From assembly GCA_012799075.1 (NCBI GenBank), contig JAAZLZ010000131.1, positions 1 through 16,697 of the forward strand: DNA of 16,697 bases, read 5' to 3'. The notes below the pieces were generated by a model that saw only the letters and a list, made by a program, of their open reading frames with translations, made no database searches and was not told where the DNA came from. The DNA is from Bacillota bacterium. GTDB lineage: Bacteria > Bacillota > Limnochordia > JAAZLZ01. Made by a program: the position numbers and the translations under genes. Below, piece by piece: positions 1 through 6,806 of the stretch (position 1 is its first letter; the number at the start of each line of letters is the position of its first letter).

Positions 1-1
1 C

Positions 2-370
2 TACTATACTGGGTATTTGACGCCGGTCTGCGGATGCGTAGTGAAGGCGGGAACGGGCGCCGCCGCCGGCATGGCCTATTATCTCGGCGGCGATGCCAAG
101 GTCATCGGGGGAGCAATCAACAATATGGCGGCCAATGCCTTGGGGATTCTTTGTGATGGGGCTAAGGTGGGCTGTGCGTTGAAGCTGGCAACCTCAGCCA
201 GCGCCGCGGCCCAGTGTGCTCTGCTGGCCCTTAGGGGTTTGGTTGTCCCCGCAGGCAACGGGGTTGTGGATGCTTCTCCCGAGCGGACCATCCGCAATGT
301 GGGCCGGATTTCCCAGTCCATGAACCAAACGGACAGCTGCGTGTTGGATGTGCTTACTGGAGCCTCCTAA
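2..370 (+). CDS. C-terminal part of a UPF0597/CyuA-family L-cysteine desulfidase or L-serine dehydratase alpha-like protein
   Basis: The frame is open from the first complete codon (position 2) to TAA at 368-370, so this is the 3' end of a gene that begins before the window. The 122 visible residues are rich in Gly and Ala. They contain the family's cysteine motifs: a CGC cluster about 13 residues in, and a Leu-Cys-Asp-Gly-Ala-Lys segment followed three residues later by Cys-Ala-Leu-Lys. In this family (L-cysteine desulfidase CyuA and iron-sulfur L-serine ammonia-lyase alpha subunits) such cysteines bind a [4Fe-4S] cluster used to eliminate sulfide or water from the amino acid, giving pyruvate and ammonia in the cytoplasm. 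Family membership is well supported. Cysteine versus serine as substrate cannot be decided from this fragment. The gene is convergent with the dehydrogenase that follows and shares its terminator. Confidence 0.8.
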   Translation, partial: YYTGYLTPVCGCVVKAGTGAAAGMAYYLGGDAKVIGGAINNMAANALGILCDGAKVGCALKLATSASAAAQCALLALRGLVVPAGNGVVDASPERTIRNVGRISQSMNQTDSCVLDVLTGAS

Positions 371-372
371 CG

Positions 373-401
373 AAAAAAGGGCCCTGCCGTCGGCAGGGCC
401 C
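373..401 (-). terminator. Intrinsic terminator between convergent genes
   Basis: A perfect 10-bp stem (GGGCCCTGCC at 379-388 with GGCAGGGCCC at 392-401) closes a 3-nt loop. On the minus strand it is followed directly by six U residues (A373-A378 on the plus strand), so it is a textbook Rho-independent terminator for the leftward dehydrogenase gene. In the rightward direction the following sequence is only CTGTCTT, so termination of the UPF0597 gene there is probably weaker. Confidence 0.9.
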
Positions 402-406
402 CTGTC

Positions 407-1441
407 TTAAAGCTCAATACCCAGCTCCCTTGCAGTAGCCGCGATTGAATTCCAGGTTTCGTCTTCAATCTCGATGCCTTCCGCCAGGCGTTGTCGGCGG
501 GTTTGCAGCTCGATTTCGTTGGGGACCATCACCTTGGCCCCTTCCTTGGCGGGCTGGGCCGATTTCACGTAATCGATCAGACTGCCGACTGCTTCGGCAA
601 CCTCTTGGCCCGGTCTGATGAAGCTCGGGTCGACGGCAATGATGACGATGGCATTGCCGAAGCGCTTTACGTTGGGTCGGCTGCAGCCGCCGCCGCTTAG
701 GCCTCCGGCCAGCATGTCTACGACAAGACTGAGACCATAGCCCTTATGGCCTCCCATGGGCAGCAGACAGCCTTCCGGTGGACCGTAAAGGTCAGCCGGG
801 TTGGTGGTTGGTTTGCCCTCGGCATCGATGACCCATCCTTCGGGAATAGCTTCGCCCCGATTGCGTTTGACCCGGATTTTCCCCTCTGCCACCGCCGCGG
901 TGGAAATATCGAGGACAAAGGGCTCATCAGGCCTTCCTGTTGGGATGCCCCAGGCCATAGGGTTGACGGACAGACGGCGCTCCCGGGCGCCAGAGGGGGC
1001 GACGAACTGGCCGGCGCCTTGACCATTGACGGCGATGAACCCGATGAGGCCATCGTTGGCCATTATTTCGGCGTATTCGCCCAATCGCCCTATATGGGTG
1101 GAGTTGCGCACCGAAACAATGCTGATCCCCTGGGCCTTTGCCTTGTCAATGGCCAACTGGACCGCGTCGAAGGCCACCACCTGACCAAAGGCCCAATGGC
1201 CGTCGATCAGAGCCGTCGATGGCGTTTCGTTGACGATTTCCGATTGGGCGGAAGGATCGATTTCACCATCGCGGATCCGTTGGACATACTGGGGGATGCG
1301 GATTGCTCCGTGGGAGTCCACCCCCGCGAGATTAGAACTGACCAAATGTTCCGAAACCCTCACCGCGGCTGGCTTTGGAACACCGGCCCTGGTAAAGATG
1401 TCTATGGATAGCTTCCTTAGTTCATCGGCAGAAATCCTCAC
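407..1441 (-). CDS. Malate/L-lactate dehydrogenase family (Ldh_2) NAD(P)-dependent oxidoreductase
   Basis: This 344-residue protein has the usual length of the Ldh_2 family (malate/L-sulfolactate/L-lactate dehydrogenases, ureidoglycolate dehydrogenase AllD, YiaK), which uses NAD(P)H to interconvert 2-hydroxy and 2-oxo acids and is unrelated to classical Rossmann-fold LDH. Visible hallmarks are DSHG with His44, the Ser-Thr-His-Ile-Gly-Arg segment with His116, an Asn-Pro pair at 160-161, an Ala-Glu-Gly-Lys-Ile segment near 185-189 and the GGHKGYGL block at 230-237. The start is GTG at 1441, preceded by AGAGGAGA with 6-nt spacing. The gene lies 73 bp after dusB in the same direction and ends at a strong terminator. 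Neighbours do not reveal the substrate, so sulfolactate, malate, lactate or a diketogulonate-type compound all remain possible. Confidence 0.88.
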   Translation of the reverse strand: MRISADELRKLSIDIFTRAGVPKPAAVRVSEHLVSSNLAGVDSHGAIRIPQYVQRIRDGEIDPSAQSEIVNETPSTALIDGHWAFGQVVAFDAVQLAIDKAKAQGISIVSVRNSTHIGRLGEYAEIMANDGLIGFIAVNGQGAGQFVAPSGARERRLSVNPMAWGIPTGRPDEPFVLDISTAAVAEGKIRVKRNRGEAIPEGWVIDAEGKPTTNPADLYGPPEGCLLPMGGHKGYGLSLVVDMLAGGLSGGGCSRPNVKRFGNAIVIIAVDPSFIRPGQEVAEAVGSLIDYVKSAQPAKEGAKVMVPNEIELQTRRQRLAEGIEIEDETWNSIAATARELGIEL

Positions 1442-1487
1442 GACAAATCTCCTCTCTATGAATCGAATGGGCTCCCCCCTGTACTAC

Positions 1488-1516
1488 GAGAAAAGGAGCC
1501 TTGTTCCTGCCGGCTC
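1488..1516 (-). terminator. Weak candidate terminator downstream of dusB
   Basis: On the minus strand a 5-bp stem (GAGCC/GGCTC, 1512-1516 with 1496-1500) with an 11-nt loop is followed by CTTTTCTC. It overlaps the dusB stop codon. The stem is short and the loop large, so it may only partly reduce read-through from dusB into the dehydrogenase gene. Confidence 0.3.
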
Positions 1517-2474
1517 AATCGGACAAATAGTCCTGAAGGATATTTTTTACCTCCGACAATGTTTCGGCTCTGGCAACTTTTTGTCTGATCAGACCCGCCT
1601 TGGGCAGCCCCTTGAGATACCAGCCTACATAACGGCGGCTCTCCCCCAGGGTCAATCTGGGGCCTTTGAGTACTTGCAGCATGTCCAAATGGCGAAGGAG
1701 CATATCCACCCGCTGGGCTGGGGTGACTGCAAAGGGCTCTTTGCCATTTAGGACTTCCACTGCTTGGGAGAAGATCCAAGGATTGCCCAAGGAGCCTCTG
1801 CCGATCATCACCAGGTCGCAGCCTGTGGCTTGGAACATGTCGCGGGCATCTGAGGGGGACTTAACATCGCCGTTGCCGATGACGGGGATGGTCAGGGCAT
1901 CTTTGACTTGCCGAATGACTTCCCAGTCTGCATCCCCCGAATAGAATTGGTCCCTGGTGCGGCCGTGGACCGCGATGGCAGCGGCACCGGCCCTTTGGGC
2001 CAAAAGGGCTGTTTCGACGGCGTTGATGCTGTCTTCATCCCACCCGCTGCGAATCTTGACCGTGACCGGAACGGTTGCAGCCTCCACCACGGCTTGGATG
2101 ACTTCAAAGGCCAGGGACGGCGTTCTAAGGAGGGCGGCTCCATCTCCATTGCGCACAATCTTTGGTGTTGGGCATCCCATGTTAATATCGATCAGATCGG
2201 GAGAATAGTCGGCGATGATAGTGGCAGCCTTAGCCATGGACTTGGGGTCAGAGCCGAAAAGTTGGCAGGCGATGGGCCGCTCTGCCTCGCTGAAGCTGAG
2301 GAGTTCTTCCGTGCGGGCGCTGCCATGGACAAGGCCTTTGGCGCTGACCATTTCCGTGTACACCAACCCGGCCCCCCACTCCACAGCCAACCGGCGGAAA
2401 GGCGAGTTGGTGATTCCCGCCATGGGGGCCAGGACAACGGGCCCCCGCAGGGGGATGCCTCCGATCGATGGCAT
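1515..2474 (-). CDS. dusB: tRNA-dihydrouridine synthase DusB
   Basis: This is an FMN-dependent tRNA-dihydrouridine synthase that reduces specific uridines in tRNA, most like the DusB/NifR3 group. From the chosen start it has 319 residues, close to E. coli DusB (321). The TIM barrel begins with a Val-Leu-Ala-Pro-Met-Ala-Gly-Ile-Thr strand at 14-22. The catalytic cysteine lies in NMGCP (Cys101), followed by Pro-Lys. VKIRSGWD, the AVHGRTR substrate motif, IGNGDV and the MIGRG phosphate-binding motif follow in order. The open frame extends 37 codons upstream, but ATG at 2474 is preceded by AGGAGGG with 6-nt spacing and begins exactly where the family aligns, so it was chosen. The gene follows rpmE with a 67-bp gap holding a hairpin. 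In many Clostridia dusB sits next to greA; here greA is about 14 kb away. Confidence 0.95.
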   Translation of the reverse strand: MPSIGGIPLRGPVVLAPMAGITNSPFRRLAVEWGAGLVYTEMVSAKGLVHGSARTEELLSFSEAERPIACQLFGSDPKSMAKAATIIADYSPDLIDINMGCPTPKIVRNGDGAALLRTPSLAFEVIQAVVEAATVPVTVKIRSGWDEDSINAVETALLAQRAGAAAIAVHGRTRDQFYSGDADWEVIRQVKDALTIPVIGNGDVKSPSDARDMFQATGCDLVMIGRGSLGNPWIFSQAVEVLNGKEPFAVTPAQRVDMLLRHLDMLQVLKGPRLTLGESRRYVGWYLKGLPKAGLIRQKVARAETLSEVKNILQDYLSD

Positions 2475-2487
2475 TCGATTCCCTCCT

Positions 2488-2519
2488 GAAGCTAGAAAAG
2501 CAGGCTTGCGCCTGCCTTC
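2488..2519 (-). terminator. Candidate attenuator/terminator between rpmE and dusB
   Basis: On the minus strand the core stem GCAGGC/GCCTGC (2510-2515 with 2500-2505, 4-nt loop) extends by four further A-U or G-U pairs and is followed by UUUUCU. This is an intrinsic-terminator shape placed 22 bp before the dusB start codon. It could uncouple abundant L31 mRNA from a lower level of dusB mRNA. Confidence 0.55.
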
Positions 2520-2541
2520 TAAGTCGGCCATCCCATCTATG

Positions 2542-2751
2542 TTAGGATTCGGTGAGCCCATACTTGCGGCGGAACCTTTCCACACGGCCTCCCGAGTCCA
2601 CTAGTCGTTGTCTTTCCCCAGTGTAAAACGGATGGCACTTGGAGCAAATTTCAACCCGCAGCCGCTCTTTGGTAGACAGGGTTTCAAAACTTTCCCCGCA
2701 GGCACAGGTGACCGTAGCCTTGACCATCTTTGGATGGATGTCCTTCTTCAC
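2542..2751 (-). CDS. rpmE: 50S ribosomal protein L31, zinc-binding type
   Basis: This 69-residue protein begins with a Lys-Lys-Asp-Ile-His-Pro segment and has the L31 signature ending in Lys-Cys-His-Pro-Phe-Tyr-Thr-Gly. Cys16, Cys18, Cys36 and Cys39 form the four-cysteine zinc site of the C+ (zinc-containing) form rather than the zinc-free paralogue. L31 bridges the central protuberance of the large subunit to the small-subunit head. The start is GTG at 2751 with AGAGGTGA upstream. A longer open frame upstream was rejected because it runs back through the promoter. The gene has its own sigma-A promoter (2791-2819). Confidence 0.96.
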   Translation of the reverse strand: MKKDIHPKMVKATVTCACGESFETLSTKERLRVEICSKCHPFYTGERQRLVDSGGRVERFRRKYGLTES

Positions 2752-2790
2752 TTGCGTCACCTCTTTCCCAAGTCTAATCGCTACCGTTTT

Positions 2791-2819
2791 ATTATACCTT
2801 AGGGGACAGGGTTGGGCAA
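2791..2819 (-). promoter_or_regulatory. Sigma-A promoter of rpmE
   Basis: On the minus strand a perfect -10 box TATAAT (2791-2796) lies 17 bp from TTGCCC (2814-2819, 4 of 6 matches to TTGACA). Transcription would start near 2784, about 33 nt upstream of the GTG start. The promoter lies between the ABC-F stop and rpmE, so rpmE and dusB can be expressed without ABC-F read-through. Confidence 0.8.
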
Positions 2820-2830
2820 CGATTTTTACT

Positions 2831-4504
2831 TCATTCCTTGAGGGAGCGGAGCTTCCGGGCCGCGGCAAAGAACTCCTGCTCCTTCTCCTCATAGCCGGGA
2901 TCGTCTTTGTTCATAGTGCAAAGCTCAGAAGTCAACCGGGCCATCCTTGCCTCGAGGAGCAGCCGCTCATCGGCTCCACCGGCCAGTTGCCCCCCTGCCT
3001 CGTATTCAGCATAACCGGCATAGCTGACGATTATATGCTCTTCAAAGGACAAGATCTTGGTGCAAAGCTTCGCCAGGAGATGCTGATCATGGGATGCCAA
3101 CAGCACGGTCCCATGATAGGCCTGCAGAACTTCCACCAGCTTCTCCCGCAGGGCAATGTCAAGATGATTCATCGGCTCATCAAGCAAGAGCAAGTTAAAA
3201 TCGGACAGAACCAACTTCACTAACGCGATGCAGCGTCGCTGGCCAATGCTCAGGGCGCCGATGGGTTTGGCGGCATCATCTGCCGCAAGGCGAAGATGCT
3301 TCAAGAGCGTCCGGACCAATGTGATGGACTCGGCCGAGGGCTGCCGGACAACCTTCATCACTTCGTCCAACACTGGAGCCTGATAATCCAGTGCTTCCAG
3401 TTCCTGGTCCAAACAAGCGATTCTTGCTCCCGGGGTGACCCACAGATGCCCCTGGGCCTCAAGATCGCCTTTGATCAGCCGCAGCAGGGTCGTCTTGCCG
3501 CAGCCGTTCGGCCCAACGATGCCTACCTTCTCACCGCGGAAGACGGCAAAATCCGAGGGCTTGAACAGCTCCTTTGCGAAGGAATAGGTCAGACCTTTGG
3601 CCAGGATGACCCGGCGGCCGATGGCCTGTTCCTCCAGGCTCGGAAGGCGGACGGTCATCTCTCCCTTGGGCCTGGCGATGGCGGACTCTTTCATTCTCGC
3701 CAGGCGTTTAATCTGGGCTTTGGCCCGCCTGGCGATGCCTTTCGCCCTGGCCCGGTAAAAGTCGTTCGTCCCGGCTTGCCGGTGGCTCCCTTCGAACCAG
3801 CGCAAGTGGCGGTCAATATCGGCTTCAACTTTGCGAATCCGCTTCTGCTCCTGTTCATATGAATCGAGCTGCCTCTGGTAGTCGGCCTCCTTTGCTTCCC
3901 GCCAGCTGGTGTAGGTTCCCTCGTATTCGATTGCCTGATTGGGCGACAGAACGATCACCCGGGAAGCTGTCTTATCTAGAAACGTGCGGTGGTGGGAAAC
4001 CACCAGGACAGTTCCGGGATAGCCCTTGATGAAGCTTTCCAACCAATCTATGCCGGCCAGATCCAAATGATTGGTCGGCTCATCGAGGAGCAGCAGATGA
4101 ACAGGAGACATCCAGATCTTGGCCAGGGCCAGCCTAGTCTTCTGGCCGCCGCTAAGTGATCCGACGGGAAGATGGGCATCCCCGGCCAGGCCGAACCGGC
4201 TGAGGGCTTCTTGGGCTTTTGCTGCCGATGCATCATGGAGGACGTCCCAGGGAGTGTTCCTCTCTTCAAAAGCGGGGTCTTGAGGGACGCAGCCGATCTG
4301 AATGTCTTGAAAACGGATGATCGCTCCCGATGTGGAAGGTTCGAGCCCCGCCAGGATTCTAAGCAGGGTGGATTTGCCGACGCCGTTAGGGCCGACAAGG
4401 GCAATTACCTCGCCCTCCCGGATCAGGAAGCTGATATTTGTAAATACTTGATGGCTGCCATAGGATTTGGCTAGATCCAAGACTTGAATAAGCGGGCGTG
4501 ACAA
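2831..4504 (-). CDS. ABC-F family ATPase, likely ribosome-protection (antibiotic resistance type) or translation factor
   Basis: This is a soluble tandem-ATPase protein of 557 residues with no membrane segments, as in the ABC-F family, whose members bind the ribosomal E site and either rescue stalled ribosomes or dislodge antibiotics. Nucleotide domain 1 has Walker A GPNGVGKST (38-46), signature LSGGQ (117-121) and Walker B ending Asp-Glu (141-142) followed by PTNHLD. The charged inter-domain linker, the segment that reaches toward P-site tRNA, spans about 202-280. Domain 2 has GPNGCGKTT (331-339), LSIGQ (418-422) and Asp-Glu (442-443) followed by PMNHLD. A short acidic/basic C-terminal extension follows. 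TTG at 4504 was chosen because GAGAGGGGG lies 7 nt upstream; the frame extends to a second TTG at 4564 with no ribosome site. The leader ORF, long-range pairing and own promoter upstream point to an inducible resistance factor (Vml/Lsa/Vga-like grade), but subgroup and drug spectrum cannot be read from the sequence. Confidence 0.88.
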   Translation of the reverse strand: MSRPLIQVLDLAKSYGSHQVFTNISFLIREGEVIALVGPNGVGKSTLLRILAGLEPSTSGAIIRFQDIQIGCVPQDPAFEERNTPWDVLHDASAAKAQEALSRFGLAGDAHLPVGSLSGGQKTRLALAKIWMSPVHLLLLDEPTNHLDLAGIDWLESFIKGYPGTVLVVSHHRTFLDKTASRVIVLSPNQAIEYEGTYTSWREAKEADYQRQLDSYEQEQKRIRKVEADIDRHLRWFEGSHRQAGTNDFYRARAKGIARRAKAQIKRLARMKESAIARPKGEMTVRLPSLEEQAIGRRVILAKGLTYSFAKELFKPSDFAVFRGEKVGIVGPNGCGKTTLLRLIKGDLEAQGHLWVTPGARIACLDQELEALDYQAPVLDEVMKVVRQPSAESITLVRTLLKHLRLAADDAAKPIGALSIGQRRCIALVKLVLSDFNLLLLDEPMNHLDIALREKLVEVLQAYHGTVLLASHDQHLLAKLCTKILSFEEHIIVSYAGYAEYEAGGQLAGGADERLLLEARMARLTSELCTMNKDDPGYEEKEQEFFAAARKLRSLKE

Positions 4505-4511
4505 GAAGATG

Positions 4512-4613
4512 CCCCCTCTCAAAGATGGGGGTGAGACAGGGCAGTCCGGCGGGGCTTTGGGCAAAAGGAATTTAAACTAGGCGCCAATTGTCCGGCGGTC
4601 TGCCGGTCTCACC
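4512..4613 (-). promoter_or_regulatory. Structured attenuator region between leader ORF and ABC-F gene
   Basis: On the minus strand, GGTGAGAC (4613-4606) covers the leader ORF's stop codon and is perfectly complementary to GTCTCACC (4537-4530). The helix continues with GGCAG/CTGCC (4604-4600 with 4544-4540) and then an interrupted series of C-G pairs. A second helix, CCCCC (4531-4527) with GGGGG (4516-4512) plus UCU/AGA inside it, would occlude the ABC-F Shine-Dalgarno sequence. The two helices share bases 4530-4531, so they partly compete. A short local hairpin CCGGC/GCCGG (4605-4591) also overlaps the leader end. No U-tract terminator is visible, so translational control is more likely than premature termination. 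The pairings are read directly; the regulatory role is inferred. Confidence 0.6.
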
Positions 4614-4650
4614 TGGCTATTTGACTGAGCAAGGCTGCATTAGTCCGCAT
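4609..4650 (-). CDS. Putative 13-residue regulatory leader peptide upstream of the ABC-F gene
   Basis: ATG at 4650 is preceded by AAAGGAG with 5-nt spacing, a better ribosome binding site than that of the ABC-F gene. It encodes MRTNAALLSQIAR and then TGA. It starts about 25 nt into the transcript predicted from the promoter at 4682-4709. The stop codon lies inside the segment that pairs with the ABC-F leader region. Short leader ORFs of this kind control several ABC-F and methyltransferase resistance genes: a drug-stalled ribosome changes the RNA fold. Function is inferred from layout only. The same frame stays open further upstream to 4881, but that stretch crosses the promoter and lacks coding character. 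Confidence 0.6.
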   Translation of the reverse strand: MRTNAALLSQIAR

Positions 4651-4681
4651 GGCTTCTCCTTTCGTCCCGCTTGTTGTCTCC

Positions 4682-4709
4682 AGTATAGCAGAACCGACGA
4701 TTTGTGCAA
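4682..4709 (-). promoter_or_regulatory. Extended -10 promoter for leader ORF and ABC-F gene
   Basis: On the minus strand, TATACT (4682-4687) carries an upstream TGC, giving an extended -10 element. TTGCAC (4704-4709) lies 16 bp further upstream as the -35. The predicted start is near 4675, just ahead of the leader ORF's Shine-Dalgarno sequence. Confidence 0.7.
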
Positions 4710-4916
4710 TGGGGGACCCAAATAGGACGGCTCGCGCTGGGAATTGGCAAAAGCCGAGGGTGGAGTCCTTTGTCTTGATCAGGATGGGGCGATAGGCGAC
4801 CACAACCGGCAAAGGAAGAGGTGAAGCGGGTGGGGGAGCTGCATCGGATTGCTCTTGGGCATTCATGCGAATACCCATCAACGCTGGTGTTCGCTAATAT
4901 GATGTCGTCCGGGAAG

Positions 4917-4951
4917 ATTCAATGGACGATCTTTAATAATAGCTATTGAAT
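4917..4951. repeat. Inverted repeats in the AT-rich gap between ABC-F and GntR regulons
   Basis: The 369-bp stretch between the leader ORF and gntR (4651-5019) has no convincing gene. It holds the leftward ABC-F promoter and, nearer gntR, an AT-rich segment with ATTCAAT (4917-4923) facing ATTGAAT (4945-4951), plus the perfect palindrome AATAGCTATT (4938-4947). These may be regulator sites or part of the gntR promoter. Nothing else was recognised here. Confidence 0.35.
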
Positions 4952-4992
4952 AGGCAGGAATTAAGTTTATTGCGAGGAAAATAACAATAATA

Positions 4993-5009
4993 CAATCATC
5001 AGATCATTG
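4993..5009 (+). promoter_or_regulatory. Candidate autoregulatory operator of the GntR gene
   Basis: CAATCATCAGATCATTG is a 17-bp palindrome centred on A5001 with a single mismatched pair. It ends at the gntR ribosome binding site and overlaps a weak candidate -10 (TACAAT, 4991-4996; possible -35 TTGCGA at 4970-4975, spacing 15). GntR regulators usually bind such palindromes near their own promoters. The motif is not the classical FadR consensus, so the assignment rests on symmetry and position. Confidence 0.45.
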
Positions 5010-5019
5010 GAGGACTTCG

Positions 5020-5733
5020 ATGGGCCAGCTGCGGCGAGTGTCTGCGTGTGAATCGGTTGTTGAGTACATCAAGAATGGAATCATCGACGGGAGACTCAAA
5101 CCCGGAGATAGGCTGCCTTCGGAACAGAGACTCTCCGAATTGTTGGGAGTCAGCCGCGGCACTCTGCGTGAAGCATTCAAAAAGCTTCAACTCATGGGAG
5201 TCGTCGCAGTCAAGCAAGGGGAGGGTACGTTCGTAACCAAGGTTTCCCCAGGCGCGATGATGAGATCCTTGTCCCCTATGCTCTTGATGGATCACAGCAG
5301 CATTCTCGAGTTGATCGAGGCGCGTAAAATCATCGAAGCGGAGACGGCTTCCCTGTGCTGTTTGCGAGCTTCGCCTGCCGAGATAGAGGAGATTGAAGCC
5401 ATCTTGAAAGCAATGACCGAGTGCTCGAATCTCGACCTCGAACACTTCGATGAACTCGATATTGAGTTCCACATGAGGTTGGCCAAAGCGGCGAAAAACC
5501 GCGTACTTTTGCGCATTCTTGAAACGCTGCGGGATCTTTTGTTCGAACAGATCCGGGAAGTGCTTAAAGATCCTGAAGGAGCAACGCGAGCTTGCAAGTA
5601 TCACAGACAAATATACTCCGCCCTCGTGGACCGGGATCCCAAGCTTGCCAAGAGACACATGCTGGCGCACTTGAAAAACGTGGAAGACACTCTGGTCCAA
5701 ATGCTATTGCACGAGAAGCCCATTGAATCCTGA
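5020..5733 (+). CDS. GntR family transcriptional regulator, FadR subfamily (FCD domain)
   Basis: This 237-residue DNA-binding regulator has the normal size for FadR-type GntR proteins. The N-terminal winged helix-turn-helix is clear: GRLKPGDRLPSEQRLSELLG at 24-43, then VSRGTLREAFKKL at 44-56, and a wing with GEGTFV at 67-72. The C-terminal all-helical FCD effector domain keeps metal-binding residues typical of the family: Asp147 and His151, His195 and His217. FCD regulators usually sense organic acids or other catabolic substrates and repress the adjacent catabolic operon. ATG at 5020 has GGAGG 6 nt upstream. The gene is first in a rightward block with a methyltransferase and a Liv-type importer, so it most likely controls that block. 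The effector is unknown. Confidence 0.93.
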   Translation: MGQLRRVSACESVVEYIKNGIIDGRLKPGDRLPSEQRLSELLGVSRGTLREAFKKLQLMGVVAVKQGEGTFVTKVSPGAMMRSLSPMLLMDHSSILELIEARKIIEAETASLCCLRASPAEIEEIEAILKAMTECSNLDLEHFDELDIEFHMRLAKAAKNRVLLRILETLRDLLFEQIREVLKDPEGATRACKYHRQIYSALVDRDPKLAKRHMLAHLKNVEDTLVQMLLHEKPIES

Positions 5734-5759
5734 GAAACTACTTCAAGGAGGCTCCGCTC

Positions 5760-6806
5760 ATGTATGAACTTGGTTCTCGCCGCTATATGACTCCAAAGCG
5801 AAGATTCCTCGCGGCCTTGTACGGAGGCAGAGTTGACAGGCCGGCAGTCGGAAGTGCGACCTCCGTCGCAACTGTGGAACTGATGGACGAAATGGAGGCC
5901 TCATTTCCGGAGGCCCATCTCGATCCCAGCGTAATGGCTAGACTTGCATCGGGCGCCTGCGAAGTGTTTCATATGGATAATCTGATGCCCGTTTATAGTG
6001 TGACCCAGGAAGCGGCGGCGCTGGGCTGCCATGTGAACTGGGGCAGCAGCCCCGATGAGATGCCTGAGGTGCGAAGTCGTGTTTGTGCCAGCATTGATGA
6101 TGACGTCAAGATGCCTGATGATTTCTTAGCGAAACCACCCATAAGAGTGGTTTTGGATGCGATTCGTTTGTTGAGAAAAGACTACGGCGATCATGTTTCG
6201 ATAACCGGCAAAGCGTTAGGTCCCTGGTCGCTGGCCCTAAGTGCCTATGGAGTTGAGGAAGTTTTGATCGCGACGATAGACAAGCCAGAGCGACTCGCGC
6301 AGGTGCTAAGGGGTCTTAAGGAGGTTACTTTGCTCTTTGGTCGTGCCCAAATAGAGGCCGGAGCCGATTCGTTGTGCATCCCCGACCATGTAACGGCGGA
6401 TCTTTGCCGGCCTGAAGTGTACAGCGAGTACTTGCTTCCGATTCATTTCGAGCTTCAACAACAATTGGACTGTCCGCTCATTTTGCACATTTGCGGTCAT
6501 AGCCTGGATCGTCTCAAGTACATAGCGCAAAGCGGGATGGCCTGCTTCCATTACGATACCAAAGTCAGTGCAAAGGACGCGCGGAGGGCGGCTGGTGATA
6601 AAATCTCGCTAATGGGCGGGGTCAACAATCCATCGACGCTCCTGTTTGGCTCGCCGGAGGCAGTCGCGAAGGAAGTGCATGAGGCGCTCGATGCAGGCAT
6701 CGAAATGATTGGCCCCGAGTGTGCGGTGCCTTTGCGCACCCCAAATCGAAACCTCAAAGCCATCGCTTTGGCGGTGGATGAGTATGTCGCCAGAAGCGAG
6801 GGTTGA
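5760..6806 (+). CDS. MtaA/MtbA/CmuA-type zinc methyltransferase (uroporphyrinogen decarboxylase-like fold)
   Basis: This 348-residue TIM-barrel protein belongs to the UroD superfamily. Its N-terminus carries the typical MTPKRRFLAAL-Y-GG-VDRP opening (10-28). The zinc-binding pattern of methylcobamide methyltransferases is present: His243-X-Cys245 in an LHICGH segment, then Cys321 in GPECAVP, followed by RTPNRNLKA. True HemE lacks this triad, so a role in haem synthesis is unlikely. Relatives move a methyl group between a corrinoid protein and a thiol or tetrahydrofolate during catabolism of methanol, methylamines, methyl halides or methoxylated compounds. ATG at 5760 follows AAGGAGG with 8-nt spacing; an internal ATG at 5787 lacks a ribosome site. 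It sits 26 bp after gntR and 146 bp before the importer genes, which implies that the importer supplies its substrate. No corrinoid protein gene is nearby. Confidence 0.85.
   Translation: MYELGSRRYMTPKRRFLAALYGGRVDRPAVGSATSVATVELMDEMEASFPEAHLDPSVMARLASGACEVFHMDNLMPVYSVTQEAAALGCHVNWGSSPDEMPEVRSRVCASIDDDVKMPDDFLAKPPIRVVLDAIRLLRKDYGDHVSITGKALGPWSLALSAYGVEEVLIATIDKPERLAQVLRGLKEVTLLFGRAQIEAGADSLCIPDHVTADLCRPEVYSEYLLPIHFELQQQLDCPLILHICGHSLDRLKYIAQSGMACFHYDTKVSAKDARRAAGDKISLMGGVNNPSTLLFGSPEAVAKEVHEALDAGIEMIGPECAVPLRTPNRNLKAIALAVDEYVARSEG

Noticed and set aside
746..1411. 221-residue rightward ORF opposite the Ldh_2 dehydrogenase
   Set aside because: Antisense shadow of a well-recognised gene, with no ribosome site and no family features.
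4651..4881. Upstream extension of the leader ORF to a 90-residue protein on the minus strand
   Set aside because: It would run through the -10 and -35 elements, lacks a ribosome site at its first ATG and has a proline-rich, non-descript composition. The ATG at 4650 has a strong ribosome site.
4999..5700. 233-residue leftward ORF opposite gntR
   Set aside because: Antisense shadow; the GntR protein on the other strand has clear DNA-binding and FCD motifs.
5760..6806. Uroporphyrinogen decarboxylase (HemE) in haem synthesis
   Set aside because: The His-X-Cys and distal Cys zinc triad and the N-terminal motif fit methylcobamide methyltransferases, and no haem genes are nearby.
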